The notes: a model not told the origin generated them from the letters alone. DNA of 64,000 nt from Saccharospirillaceae bacterium (GCA_022448365.1 JAKVCS010000003.1:372001-436000); one strand, 5' to 3'; positions 26,897-36,349 are shown, numbered from the stretch's first letter. Made by a program: numbers and translations.

Positions 26897-26938
26897 TAGG
26901 CATACTGCCCGAGCACTTATACCTAAACTGGAGCAAAC

Positions 26939-27334
26939 ATGATGACCATCCCAGTACTGACCGTACTATTCGCCATACTGTCGATCATTATTACCAAGAT
27001 GCCGGTAGCCTACGCCATGAATCAGCAGAAAGGTGGCTACAACAACCGTTACCCACGAGATCAGCAAGCCCAGCTGGCAGGTTTTGGCAAACGTGCCCTA
27101 TCTGCTCACATGAACAGCCTGGAAGCACTACCAGTCTTTATCGCAGGGCTATTCTGCGCGCTGTTTTTCCAGGCAGACGAAACGCTGATTAATGTCTGCT
27201 GTCTGCTGTTTGTGTTAAGCCGGGTGTTGTACACGGTATTCTACTGGGTGGATATTCATGCGATGCGCAGCCTGAGCTGGAGCGTAGCGTTCATCAGCAG
27301 CTGTGTGTTGGTGTTAGCACCGCTATTGAAGTGA
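26939..27334 (+). CDS. MAPEG family membrane protein
   Basis: 131 residues and about four membrane helices. Family signatures are KMPVAYAMNQQKGGYNNRYPR in the first loop, RALSAHMNSLEALPVFIAGLF (the conserved AHxNxxE helix) and LSRVLYTVFYWVDIHAMRSLSW in the later part. MAPEG proteins are glutathione-dependent membrane enzymes or structural relatives. The bacterial subgroup is uncharacterised. I start at 26939, which has GGAG six bases upstream. A bidirectional terminator follows. Confidence 0.9.
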   Translation: MMTIPVLTVLFAILSIIITKMPVAYAMNQQKGGYNNRYPRDQQAQLAGFGKRALSAHMNSLEALPVFIAGLFCALFFQADETLINVCCLLFVLSRVLYTVFYWVDIHAMRSLSWSVAFISSCVLVLAPLLK

Positions 27335-27357
27335 TCGACGATTATCAGTCAGACATA

Positions 27358-27396
27358 AAAAGGCCGCTCAACTTTGAAATTGAGCGGCTTTTTTCA
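27358..27396. terminator. Bidirectional terminator between MAPEG and the beta-barrel gene
   Basis: GCCGCTCAA/TTGAGCGGC stem with a nine-base loop, an A-run on the left and a T-run on the right. It serves the MAPEG gene on the plus strand and the beta-barrel gene on the minus strand. Confidence 0.88.
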
Positions 27397-27407
27397 AATC
27401 AGATAGA

Positions 27408-28028
27408 TCAGAACATAAATCGAACAATTAGCATTGAATAATTTCTAATATTCGCTCTTTTTGAATCGTCCGTGGTTGGCTCAGAGGGACTCGCATTCGG
27501 CCTGGTGTTGGAACCACGGTATTTTTTTATCTCTCTGACATTGGAATATTCCAGTCCAACCTCCCCCGAAACAGACAACTGTTGAGAGATCGGATATTCA
27601 GCGCCCAGAATAAAATTAACCCCATACCCTCGTGTGCTGGTAGAAGATTTCGAACTGTAAATACCATTACCATCATAGCTTTCTGAGCGACTAACCGAAT
27701 CGTCCTCACCATAATAAAGGCGTGCTCCACCACCCCAATATGGCACTATCTCCCCAGCAATGCCATGTAAGAGCCTGTGATAAGCAACGGCTACACTAAG
27801 ATCTGTGTCTCTGTCTTTGCTGTTATCAGGCTTCTCCCTTTCTGAAGTCTTTCTATCAAAATCTATAATAGTAAAAGAAGCTTCAATCCTGTTAGATTCG
27901 CCTAAACGAATAGGAACAGCGATGGATCGAGAGTTCTGACTGCCGGTGCCAACAGCAAGTCCGTACTGTGTTTCAGCACAAGCATAAAAGCTCGCGAACA
28001 ATAGAAAGGCAGCTATAGGGTTTTTCAC
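27408..28028 (-). CDS. Outer-membrane beta-barrel protein
   Basis: 206 residues starting with GTG, with AGGAAG upstream. The signal peptide is about residues 1-18 (FLLFASFYACA). The mature part is made of alternating strands (GLAVGTGSQNSRSIAV, LSVAVAYHRLLHG, GVNFILGAEYPISQQLSVSGEVGLEYS) and ends in SMLIVRFMF, a C-terminal aromatic residue typical of BAM-assembled barrels. It resembles the small eight-stranded OmpX/OmpA-like barrels. A polar insert of about 25 residues (KTSEREKPDNSKDRDTD) would be an exposed loop. A perfect -10 TATAAT is at 28069-28074. Function unknown. Confidence 0.75.
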   Translation of the reverse strand: MKNPIAAFLLFASFYACAETQYGLAVGTGSQNSRSIAVPIRLGESNRIEASFTIIDFDRKTSEREKPDNSKDRDTDLSVAVAYHRLLHGIAGEIVPYWGGGARLYYGEDDSVSRSESYDGNGIYSSKSSTSTRGYGVNFILGAEYPISQQLSVSGEVGLEYSNVREIKKYRGSNTRPNASPSEPTTDDSKRANIRNYSMLIVRFMF

Positions 28029-28068
28029 TTAAACTTCCTGTAATAATGAGGCGCGCATCGTATCATCA

Positions 28069-28074
28069 ATTATA
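28069..28074 (-). promoter_or_regulatory. -10 element of the beta-barrel gene
   Basis: A perfect TATAAT on the minus strand about 40 bases before the GTG start. No good -35 was found. Confidence 0.45.
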
Positions 28075-28193
28075 TTAATATCAACAGACTCAAGACTCTG
28101 CGACATTCGACCCCATTCTGGATAACACCAAAACACGTTAGAATCGCGCCAGCTCCGCAACCTGCGACTTCATAACTCAGGCCTGATCGCATC

Positions 28194-29390
28194 ATGTTCA
28201 CCCAAGTCAGACACAAACAGTGGTTTATCCTGCTGCACCGCTACCTCGGTTTAACGGCCGCACTGTTCCTGATTGTTACTGGCATAACCGGGGCAGCCCT
28301 GGCCTATCACGATGAAATTGATGAATGGCTAAACCCGCAGTTGTTTTATACCGCCGAACAAGGTGATCAGTTTCTTGAGCCGAGTGAATTATTCCTGACC
28401 GCACGACACCACGTCGCCACATTTGATGGGGAGTTCAGCACCATGCCACTGAATTTCCGCGATGGTCGGTCGTTACTGATCTGGGTGCGTCATGACGGTG
28501 GCTTCAGTCAGTTATTTATTAATCCCTACACCGCAGACATCATCGGCCTGCGCGATCCATCCGATCTGAGCCAGAGCTGGCGAAACCTGATGGGTTTTAT
28601 TTATAAGCTGCATTACACCTTATGGATTCCGAATAACTGGGGGTATTGGCTACTGGGCATAGTCGCCCTGCTATGGACGCTGGATTGTTTTATATCGCTG
28701 GCAACGACCTTACCGGTCGTCAAGATTTTTCGCTTACGGTTATTTTTAAGCCGCTGGCGCCAGAGTTTCAAAATGCGCTGGCGCAGTCGTGGTTACTCGT
28801 TTCATTTTTTATTGCATCGCTGCGCCGGTTTATGGCTTTGGGGCTTATTGCTGATTTTTGCCTGGTCGTCAGTCGCGTTAAATCTGCGTGATGTGTATAA
28901 ACCGGTGACCTATACCGTACTCGGCGAGCCACCCGCAACACCCTCTGCTGGCCATCAACTTCCGGAAATGAAGATGTATAAAGCGCTGATATTCGCCCGC
29001 CAGCGTGCCCGCAACCTCAGCGAAAAATACGATCTTCAGTTAGGCATAGAAGGCTCTATACGCTACAGCGAATTCGCCAACAGTTATGTCTATCGGTTTA
29101 ATTCATCCCGAGACCTAGACCCACAATTGACCCGCAGCCGGATATACATAGATGCCAGCAGCGGTCAGCTATTGGGCGAATACTGGCCCAGTGAACAGCA
29201 TGCAGCGACCACCGTCACTCAGTGGCTATATGGTCTGCATATGGCAGAAGTGTTCAGCTGGCCTTATCAGTTATTGGTTTTTTTATTGGGGTTGATGATT
29301 GGTTATTTAAGCTACAGTGGCATCGTTATCTGGTTAAGGAAACGCCATAAAAATAAAAACAGGGAATTTTCGCCGAATCATTACTATTGA
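28194..29390 (+). CDS. PepSY-associated transmembrane protein
   Basis: 398 residues. The first helix has the PepSY-TM pattern LLHRYLGLTAALFLIVTGITGAALAYHDEI. Further features are KLHYTLWIPNNWGYWLLGI, FHFLLHRCAGLWLWGLLLIFAWSSVAL (two histidines in helices) and GLHMAEVFSWPYQLLVFLLGLMIGYLSYSGIVIWLRKR. It is a member of the PiuB-like inner-membrane family linked to iron or siderophore handling. There is no neighbouring receptor here. It is probably monocistronic; a bidirectional terminator follows. The promoter could not be placed. Confidence 0.85.
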   Translation: MFTQVRHKQWFILLHRYLGLTAALFLIVTGITGAALAYHDEIDEWLNPQLFYTAEQGDQFLEPSELFLTARHHVATFDGEFSTMPLNFRDGRSLLIWVRHDGGFSQLFINPYTADIIGLRDPSDLSQSWRNLMGFIYKLHYTLWIPNNWGYWLLGIVALLWTLDCFISLATTLPVVKIFRLRLFLSRWRQSFKMRWRSRGYSFHFLLHRCAGLWLWGLLLIFAWSSVALNLRDVYKPVTYTVLGEPPATPSAGHQLPEMKMYKALIFARQRARNLSEKYDLQLGIEGSIRYSEFANSYVYRFNSSRDLDPQLTRSRIYIDASSGQLLGEYWPSEQHAATTVTQWLYGLHMAEVFSWPYQLLVFLLGLMIGYLSYSGIVIWLRKRHKNKNREFSPNHYY

Positions 29391-29471
29391 GGCTGACGCG
29401 GGCAGTTAACATTTGTTTGATCCAATCTGCACTAACTCCGCGCTGGGCGTTGCTGTGCGAAAGAATTATAT

Positions 29472-29508
29472 TTGAAAAAACGATCCTCCGATCAGGATCG
29501 TTTTGTGT
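29472..29508. terminator. Bidirectional terminator between PepSY and tas
   Basis: AAAACGATCCT/AGGATCGTTTT stem with a six-base loop and A and T runs on both sides. Confidence 0.88.
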
Positions 29509-29572
29509 GCATTAAAGATAGAATTAACCGACAATTCTCGATGTTTAAATGCGTGTAATATGCACCTGCATA

Positions 29573-30610
29573 TTAGGGACAAGGATTGGAGATTCGGGCA
29601 TGAATAGCATCAATCTTTGCCACAGCGTCATCATCAAGGATTATCTGAGCACTATCGATATTTTCCTTCAACTGAAGCATATTGGTCGCGCCAATAATGT
29701 TTGAGGTAACAAAGCTGCGCTCGGTAACGAATGCCTGTGCCATCACCGCGGCCGACATCCCCAAATCCTGTGCTAACTCAACGTATTCACGAGTCGCCTG
29801 CTGGGCTACCTCGCTCGTATAACGGGTGAAACGATCAAACAGTGTTAAGCGGGCATTTTGTGGCTGCTGATCATTCAGGTATTTACCGGTAAGCACACCA
29901 AATGCAAGAGGTGAGTACGCTAACAGGCCCATCTTTTCGCGCTGCGATACTTCCGCAAGACCCACTTCATAACTGCGATTCAGCAGATTATAAGGATTCT
30001 GAACAGAAACCGGGCGTGGCCATCCGTTTGCATCCGCAATGTTTGCTGCCTTCATGGCTCCCCAGGCCGTTTCGTTGGATAGACCGTAATGACGAATTTT
30101 TCCCAGCTGAACAAGTTCATTCAATGCCGCCAGTGTTTCTTCCAGTGGCGTCGTTTCATCTTCTTCCTGATGCTGATAACCCAACTGACCAAAAAAGTTG
30201 GTCTTTCGCGCCGGCCAATGCAGCTGATAGAGATCAATATAGTCGGTTTGCAAACGGTCAAGACTGGCATCCACAGCCTGAAAAATATGGTCCCGTGTTA
30301 GTTGCGGGCCACCACGAATATGCCCTAACCAGTCGGCTGGCCCGGCCACTTTTGTTGCCAGAATGACGTTATTGCGATTGCCGGTCTTTTTAAACCAACT
30401 GCCAATATAGCGTTCTGTGGAGCCCTGAGTCTCAGGACGAGGCGGTACCGGATACATCTCTGCTACGTCAAAGAAATTAATACCTTGTGACAGAGCGAAG
30501 TCCATTTGCTCGTGTGCCTGAGCTTCGGTGTTTTGCTCACCCCAGGTCATAGTTCCGAGACAAATTTTGCTCACCTGTAGCTCGGTATTTCCTAATGGGC
30601 GCGTTTGCAT
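29573..30610 (-). CDS. tas: NADP(H)-dependent aldo-keto reductase (Tas-like)
   Basis: 345 residues. It closely follows the E. coli Tas pattern: LGTMTWGEQNTEAQAHEQMD, GINFFDVAEMYPVPPRPETQG, DYIDLYQLHWPAR and the C-terminal SNIIGATNMLQLKENIDSA. The catalytic Tyr is in AEMYPVP, with Asp (FFDVAE), Lys (ATKVAG) and His (LHWP) forming the tetrad. The natural substrate is unknown. It is on the minus strand between the thioredoxin-like gene and a terminator. Confidence 0.92.
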   Translation of the reverse strand: MQTRPLGNTELQVSKICLGTMTWGEQNTEAQAHEQMDFALSQGINFFDVAEMYPVPPRPETQGSTERYIGSWFKKTGNRNNVILATKVAGPADWLGHIRGGPQLTRDHIFQAVDASLDRLQTDYIDLYQLHWPARKTNFFGQLGYQHQEEDETTPLEETLAALNELVQLGKIRHYGLSNETAWGAMKAANIADANGWPRPVSVQNPYNLLNRSYEVGLAEVSQREKMGLLAYSPLAFGVLTGKYLNDQQPQNARLTLFDRFTRYTSEVAQQATREYVELAQDLGMSAAVMAQAFVTERSFVTSNIIGATNMLQLKENIDSAQIILDDDAVAKIDAIHARISNPCP

Positions 30611-30754
30611 AATCGTTCACCAATGGTAACAAAATCGTGGTAGGCATTATTCACAGAAGCAGCAGCGCTGTTAATACGGATACAGGGATCTTTGTGTTGC
30701 TTCAGTGCAACAGCCTTTTCGCCGCAGGTGTTGGCGGCTGAAGAGCTTTACTCG

Positions 30755-31582
30755 TCAGTCTTGACTGTGCAACCAGCTGAAAAATCGACGGCGCAATTGT
30801 TGGGCTGCTGCGCGATCAGCAATGGTATCAATTAACTGTAAGAACTGCCGCTTTACCGCCTCAGGTGCAGAAGTCTGTTGTTGCTCCAGCTGATGCAATA
30901 ATGTTTCAGCAGCCAGATGGTAGTTTTCATCCAGCAACAGCGCAGAAACTTCCGAATCTACCCCCTCTGCATAACTGCCAGCCATGTAGCCAAAACGCTG
31001 TTGCGCCTGTTGAATTTGCGGGCCGCGCAACCATTCGAAATGCTCTACCTGCAATAACGCAGCAATGGGTGCCAGTGCTTCTTTGGGCTGCGGGAATTCA
31101 GCTTTCAGTTGATCCAATAGCGCATGAATCAACAGGCCGCGCGCGCGCGAGTTCTCTGGCTTGGCATGCACAGTGCGTTTCAGAAACGCAAGATCATCGG
31201 ATGACAGATAAGAACCGGTGAGGCGTTTTTGCTCCAGCGACTGCAGTCGGGTGTCGATGTCATCATCAAGCCAGGGTTGCAGCAGTGCCATAATCTGAGA
31301 CTCACCACACACCCCCTGCAACCGGCCAACCACCTCGCCCTCTTGCAACAAGATGAGCGTTGGCAAACTGCGGATCTGATACTCCTCCGCCAGCGTGGTG
31401 TGATCCTCAGCATTCACCTTAGCGATATACACCTGTGGTTGACGTTGCTGTACCGACTGCAACAACGGCAACATCGCCAAGCAGGGTGCGCAGGAAGGCG
31501 CCCAGAAATCTAACAGCACAAGCTGATGCTGCTGCAATGTGCCGTTAAGACAATCGGCGCTAAGTTCTGGAAGATGATCCAA
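30755..31582 (-). CDS. Thioredoxin-domain protein with C-terminal TPR-like region (YbbN/CnoX-like)
   Basis: 275 residues. The N-terminal thioredoxin domain (residues 1-105) has the active site WAPSCAPC with CAPC in place of the usual CGPC, and the cis-Pro in IRSLPTLILL. The rest is helical, as in YbbN/CnoX co-chaperones, which protect proteins from chlorine stress. E. coli YbbN lacks the second Cys, whereas both are present here, so redox activity is likely. It is divergent from a DUF6436 protein, another thioredoxin-like fold, 60 bases away. Confidence 0.8.
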   Translation of the reverse strand: MDHLPELSADCLNGTLQQHQLVLLDFWAPSCAPCLAMLPLLQSVQQRQPQVYIAKVNAEDHTTLAEEYQIRSLPTLILLQEGEVVGRLQGVCGESQIMALLQPWLDDDIDTRLQSLEQKRLTGSYLSSDDLAFLKRTVHAKPENSRARGLLIHALLDQLKAEFPQPKEALAPIAALLQVEHFEWLRGPQIQQAQQRFGYMAGSYAEGVDSEVSALLLDENYHLAAETLLHQLEQQQTSAPEAVKRQFLQLIDTIADRAAAQQLRRRFFSWLHSQD

Positions 31583-31642
31583 AGCAGTGATTCCGCGGGG
31601 TTAGATTAGCTCCTGAGCGAGGGTTGGGAGTATACTGCGACC

Positions 31643-32284
31643 ATGAATACGACATCCAACGCTTCGCGCAAAAACTTTTTGATCGGTAGTTTGATCACAG
31701 TCTGGCTGGCAGCCACGCTGCTGGGTCTTTGGTGGTTTCAACAACAAACCATTCGTCCGTTTATTGCTGCCAGCGACGATACCCGCTTGTGGCAAGCGGC
31801 CCATGTTGAGTCATTGTTCCAATCGGCTATCCGTAAGCTGCCTGACGATACTGAAGCAGACGTTGTGCTGTTCCATTTCTGGAACCCCGATTGCTTGTGC
31901 AACCAGGTCAGCCAACGGCACTTCAACGGCATTCTGAGAGAGTTTAATCAGCAACAGCTGAGAGTAGTGGCGATTACCTCTAGCACGACCAGTCGGAAAC
32001 ACATCGACGACTTCAAACGTCTGAATGGTGAACGGATTGATTTGATTCAATTAAGTCCTGACCAACTGCCACTATCAGCCAGTCCAGGCCTGGCGCTGTT
32101 CAACCGCATCGATGGTGAGTATCACATGGGGTATTTTGGCGCTTATGGTTTTGGTGCCTTGTGTACCGTCGCCAACGACGATTTTTTCCCCGGTATTATT
32201 CGCAATCTGAAAAAAGGCCGTTACGGACCCTTTATGAATGTTGCTGGCGATGGCTGTTTCTGTGCCTGGAATTCGTCACCATAA
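31643..32284 (+). CDS. DUF6436 thioredoxin-like membrane-anchored protein
   Basis: 213 residues. One N-terminal helix (LIGSLITVWLAATLLGLWWF, about residues 13-32) anchors it, followed by a periplasmic domain. FHFWNPDCLCNQVSQRHF resembles a thioredoxin active-site region with the CLC spacing altered from CxxC. A glycine-rich end segment with cysteines (GALCTVA and GDGCFCAWN) follows. It fits the DUF6436 family of gammaproteobacteria. The role is unknown; a thiol-disulfide function is suggested. It converges with the transglutaminase gene, ending five bases from it. Confidence 0.78.
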   Translation: MNTTSNASRKNFLIGSLITVWLAATLLGLWWFQQQTIRPFIAASDDTRLWQAAHVESLFQSAIRKLPDDTEADVVLFHFWNPDCLCNQVSQRHFNGILREFNQQQLRVVAITSSTTSRKHIDDFKRLNGERIDLIQLSPDQLPLSASPGLALFNRIDGEYHMGYFGAYGFGALCTVANDDFFPGIIRNLKKGRYGPFMNVAGDGCFCAWNSSP

Positions 32285-32289
32285 TTCGG

Positions 32290-34296
32290 CTAATGCGATT
32301 TTCTTAAGGTTCGGCGCAGCCGTCCGGTCATTTTTATCAACTCACGTTCGGCTTGTTTATTGCGTGCTTCTGCAATGTAAAAATAGTGAACCAGTTTTTT
32401 ATTCAACTCTCTGGCCAACAAAATGGTTGCCGGAAAAGTCTGTTCAACACGCTGTAAATACTGCCCTGGCGTTTCACCAACGTGAGCCTCCAAACCCAAA
32501 CGTTGTGCCCGCTTCTGCAGCTTCTGCCATGCCTTCATAAAACCTGAACTGGATTTTGGCCGTTGCCCCCACCAGATAATGAGTGCGCCACCGAGAAAAA
32601 CCACAGCAAAAAGAGCCGCGATACCATACAAAAGTTTTTCATACGATTTAATCCCCAACACGCTGCTCAATAATTGGCTCTGACGCTGATTGTCGTAGGA
32701 TAAAACCCAACGTTGCCAATAATAATTCAGACTATCAATCTGTAATCGCAGCTGATTAATCCAGTTAATACCCTTCAGTTTATGGGCTGAAAATAACTGT
32801 TCGTCGAGGAAACTGCCCTCTTCTTGCATAGCGGCTTCAAGGCCCAGTTCAATCCGTTCAGGCGAGACTGCAGCAGTTGGATCAATACGCAGCCAGCCGC
32901 GGTCTTTAATCCAGACTTCGATCCAGGCGTGGGCGTCATACTGCCGCACTGAAAGGTATTTTTCATCGCCATGCCATTCTCCCCCCTGATATCCGGCAAC
33001 AACGCGAGCAGGAATGCCAACAGCACGGGCAGCAAACGTCATGGCTCCGGAGTAATGCGCACAAAACCCGCGACGACTGTCGAATAAAAACTCGTCAATA
33101 TCGTGCTCACCCAACACCGGCGGCTTGAGGGTGTAAAAAAATGGCTGCTGGCGGAAATGATTCCACAAGCCATTCATGTATTCCGCGTCACTGGTAAATT
33201 GCTGGCGAAATTGCCTCGCCCACGCCACAGTTCTGGGGTTTCGTTCAGCAGGTAAGCGGGTGTAATTGCTCAGGCTACGCTGGCTCAATCCGCGATGATC
33301 AACCCGTACACTGGGCCAGGACACAACACTGTAGCGCTTTCGTTGATAAACCGGACGGCGGTTTACCAACCGATCATCCGAGGTCATGCCGGTTCCTTTT
33401 TCAACCGCGGCCACACCACGCAGAGCAAACAACCATTTCTGATCCGTAGGTTCCTGAATGATTTCGTATTCCAGCACACCTTGGGCACCAGCAGGTGGCT
33501 GCCAGCTCTCAGGTGCCCATTCGGTTGAAACGCGGGCCGAGGGCTTCCAGCTACGACCATCGTAATGATCCAGAATCACACCCCGAAAATAACGCTCCTC
33601 TCTCGCTGGAACCTCATCATCCTTAAAGGACACGCGAAACGCCAATTCATCCGACTGGCTTAGGTTAGCGATGTCGCCAGGGGACATGGAATCCGATAAT
33701 CCGGTTCGCGCCTGATCGGATTGCAAGCCGACACTCCACAATGGTCCGAGACGGGGAAAAACCAGATAGATGATCAACATAAAAGGCAGCGACACCAACA
33801 ATATCCGCAAAGATAACGTTGATGCGGTTTTGCGCTGAGTGATGCTACCGCCGTGATTTTGCTGTAACGCAATCAAAGCCGTGGTAATCAACCAAACGAC
33901 AACGATCCCTGTGACGGCCGCCATGATGCCCTGGTCAAACAGGAAACCGACAGCCAGCAAAAAATAACAGAGAAAAATAACGATCTGACCGTCACGCCGG
34001 TTACGCATTTCCAGAACTTTCAGAATGGCCGCTGCAACCAGAAAGGCCGACGCGCTCTCCAAGGAAAACGATTGACCAAACGACAATACCACCGCACTCG
34101 TGGCAGCAATGACCGCTAGGGTTTTGACCGTTTTATTGGGGTAAGGAAAACGTCCAAGGTGTACCATCCAGCGCCACCCCGCAACAAATACCACCACGGT
34201 CCACATCCACAACGGCAGATGTAGCGCATGCAAACCAAGGCTGGCTGCAACCGCCAGTAAAATCCAGACCAGAGCGACACGCGGAATGTGTTTCAT
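32290..34296 (-). CDS. Transglutaminase-like membrane protein (TgpA, DUF3488)
   Basis: 668 residues. The N-terminal DUF3488 part has about six helices, followed by a large periplasmic transglutaminase-like domain. Catalytic residues are in RRGFCAHYSGAM (Cys), YDAHAWIEVW (His) and WLRIDPTAAV (Asp). A C-terminal helix (LYGIAALFAVVFLGGALIIWW) and a cytoplasmic tail follow. The P. aeruginosa homologue TgpA is essential there, and the domain acts in the periplasm. I start at the ATG at 34296, with GAGAGGAC upstream; it overlaps the DUF58 stop by four bases. It is last in the MoxR-DUF58-TgpA operon. Confidence 0.9.
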   Translation of the reverse strand: MKHIPRVALVWILLAVAASLGLHALHLPLWMWTVVVFVAGWRWMVHLGRFPYPNKTVKTLAVIAATSAVVLSFGQSFSLESASAFLVAAAILKVLEMRNRRDGQIVIFLCYFLLAVGFLFDQGIMAAVTGIVVVWLITTALIALQQNHGGSITQRKTASTLSLRILLVSLPFMLIIYLVFPRLGPLWSVGLQSDQARTGLSDSMSPGDIANLSQSDELAFRVSFKDDEVPAREERYFRGVILDHYDGRSWKPSARVSTEWAPESWQPPAGAQGVLEYEIIQEPTDQKWLFALRGVAAVEKGTGMTSDDRLVNRRPVYQRKRYSVVSWPSVRVDHRGLSQRSLSNYTRLPAERNPRTVAWARQFRQQFTSDAEYMNGLWNHFRQQPFFYTLKPPVLGEHDIDEFLFDSRRGFCAHYSGAMTFAARAVGIPARVVAGYQGGEWHGDEKYLSVRQYDAHAWIEVWIKDRGWLRIDPTAAVSPERIELGLEAAMQEEGSFLDEQLFSAHKLKGINWINQLRLQIDSLNYYWQRWVLSYDNQRQSQLLSSVLGIKSYEKLLYGIAALFAVVFLGGALIIWWGQRPKSSSGFMKAWQKLQKRAQRLGLEAHVGETPGQYLQRVEQTFPATILLARELNKKLVHYFYIAEARNKQAERELIKMTGRLRRTLRKSH

Positions 34297-35282
34297 GATG
34301 TCCTCTCGTCTGCAGCCAAACCATAAACAGCCAGCTGCTGCAGGCAATAATCCCGATGGACTTCACTGTTATCAGGTTTTATTTCACTGTCCGGCAAACG
34401 CAGACCGTACTTCCAGCCATTCTGATGCGCCTGTAATACCCAGCCGGTTAACCGCGAAATACGGCTTTCCAAATTGGCCGGGGCCAACATTTCCCAGTCA
34501 AGCCAACACATCGCCCCTTCATCGCTATCAAATTCTTTGGTGACAAGCCCTTTACCGCGCGCCAGTTGTTTCCAGGCAATTTGTTTCAGCGAGTCACCCG
34601 CTTGATATGGCCGTAAGCCGTTGAAATCCTGATTACCGCTTTGCTGTGATGTCGCGCCCTGTAATTCTTCACCTCCCTCTCCCGGTGCAAAAATAAAAGG
34701 GACAAAATCAGGTTTTGGATACACCAGCACATTAAAATCCAGTCCGACCCAGGTCCAGGCGGTGTACATACCGACCGGGAAACGGGTTTCCATCCGCAGT
34801 CGTCCAGGGTTTAACCAACCGCGCTGATGCGTACGAAAACTGAGACCAACCACCGTGGTCTCAGCAACGACAACATCGGCCTCAAGCTCCGGGTTATCCG
34901 GAAAGCCAACCATCAGTGCTTCATGAGATTTTTTCTTGGCCGCGATAATACGAACCGGTAATTCAATGACATCGCCGCTGAATACCGGATAGGCGTGTCC
35001 TGCGGCAATGGTCAGTCCGGATAAATTACCGTAAGTAAAATTCATCGCGGCCATGGCAACACAGAACAACCAGAATGTGAGTGCGTAGATCAGGCTGTTC
35101 TGGTAATTGATTGCGCTGACCAACATAACCAGCAAGATACCGGAAAATAACAGACCAACCCGGTTTGGGACGATAAAGATGGATCGATGATTCAGCTCCA
35201 CCTGGCGGGCAGGCGGTATACGACGATCCAGCCAGCTCAGCCAGCGTTGGCGCCAGGCAGCAGGAATAGATAACGTCATCAT
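34293..35282 (-). CDS. DUF58 domain protein
   Basis: 329 residues. Two membrane helices near the N-terminus (about residues 34-75), then the DUF58 core with NGLRPYQAGDSLKQIAWKQLARGKGLVTKEFD, the family signature. DUF58 proteins pair with MoxR ATPases and have a vWA-like fold. The role may be in envelope protein maturation. The gene lies six bases after the MoxR stop and overlaps the transglutaminase start by four bases (ATGA). Confidence 0.9.
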   Translation of the reverse strand: MMTLSIPAAWRQRWLSWLDRRIPPARQVELNHRSIFIVPNRVGLLFSGILLVMLVSAINYQNSLIYALTFWLFCVAMAAMNFTYGNLSGLTIAAGHAYPVFSGDVIELPVRIIAAKKKSHEALMVGFPDNPELEADVVVAETTVVGLSFRTHQRGWLNPGRLRMETRFPVGMYTAWTWVGLDFNVLVYPKPDFVPFIFAPGEGGEELQGATSQQSGNQDFNGLRPYQAGDSLKQIAWKQLARGKGLVTKEFDSDEGAMCWLDWEMLAPANLESRISRLTGWVLQAHQNGWKYGLRLPDSEIKPDNSEVHRDYCLQQLAVYGLAADERTS

Positions 35283-35288
35283 GCGAAC

Positions 35289-36212
35289 CTATACCAGCAC
35301 CGGTACCGTATTTAGTATTTGTTGTGAAACGCTGTGTGCGCCACCATCAGCCGCATCCGCCAGCCGGTGATCCACCACAGCCGGTAATACGGCCTGGATA
35401 TCTTCCGGCACCATGTGGCCGCGGCCATGAATTAATGCCCAAGCCTTGGCACTGCGCAATAGCGCCAGCGATCCACGTGGCGATAAACCATACTGATAGC
35501 CACCTTCGTAGCGGGTGAAAGCAATGATGCGCTGAACATAATCCAGAACAGAAGATGAGGTCTGAACCTGGTTTACCTGCTGCTGCAACTGCGACAGCTG
35601 CTCGTGAGAAATCACCCCAACCAGGTTATTTGCCATAGCACGACGATCTTTGCCTTCCAGCAGTTCTCGTTCAGCTTTTTCGTGCGGATAACCCAGCTGA
35701 ATACGCATCAGAAAGCGATCAAGCTGGGATTCGGGTAATGGGAAAGTTCCGGACTGAGAAACCGGATTTTGTGTAGCAATGACAAAAAAAGGATCTGGTA
35801 ATGCGCGGGTTTCCCCTTCTACGGTTACCTGACCCTCTTCCATCGCTTCCAACAGCGCACTTTGTGCTTTGGGCGTTGCCCGGTTAATTTCATCAGCCAG
35901 CAGTAACTGAGAGAAAACAGGACCGGGATGAAACCGGAAACGTCCCAGTTCCGTGCCCGGCTCTTTTTCAAAAATGCTGACACCGAGGATATCGGCAGGC
36001 AATAAATCACTGGTAAATTGAATGCGGTTGTACTGCAGACTTAACGCACTGGCCAGCGCGTGAGATAACGTTGTTTTGCCCATCCCCGGCAAGTCTTCAA
36101 TCAGTAAATGTCCTTTCGCCAATAAACAGGCCAACGCCATTTTCAACTGAGTCTCTTTACCCAATACCACCTGATTCAGCTGGCTCAATGCCTGATCAAT
36201 TACCTGGGACAT
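35289..36212 (-). CDS. MoxR family AAA+ ATPase
   Basis: 307 residues. Walker A is EDLPGMGKTTLSHAL, Walker B LLLADEINRATPKAQSALLEAM, sensor 1 IATQNP, and RYEGGYQYGLSPRGSLALLRSAKAWAL carries the sensor 2 arginine. MoxR ATPases act as chaperones for the partner DUF58/vWA protein. I use the ATG at 36212, with CCAAGG upstream; the frame is open 19 codons further but lacks support. It is the first gene of the three-gene module with DUF58 and TgpA. Confidence 0.93.
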   Translation of the reverse strand: MSQVIDQALSQLNQVVLGKETQLKMALACLLAKGHLLIEDLPGMGKTTLSHALASALSLQYNRIQFTSDLLPADILGVSIFEKEPGTELGRFRFHPGPVFSQLLLADEINRATPKAQSALLEAMEEGQVTVEGETRALPDPFFVIATQNPVSQSGTFPLPESQLDRFLMRIQLGYPHEKAERELLEGKDRRAMANNLVGVISHEQLSQLQQQVNQVQTSSSVLDYVQRIIAFTRYEGGYQYGLSPRGSLALLRSAKAWALIHGRGHMVPEDIQAVLPAVVDHRLADAADGGAHSVSQQILNTVPVLV

Positions 36213-36349
36213 GCGTTTACCTTGGTTATAATTACGGTACCCAGGAAACAACAAATCGCCCAGGAACAAACTCCGACAAGAATATGGGACTCAGGTTCAC
36301 TTGGAAAGGCTTGTCACGCCAAATTCGTAACCACCCCGTGACCTTTGCT

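Noticed and set aside
26806-27192. 128-codon frame overlapping the MAPEG gene
   Set aside because: Different frame from the MAPEG gene, which matches a known family along its length; the extra N-terminal part has no support.
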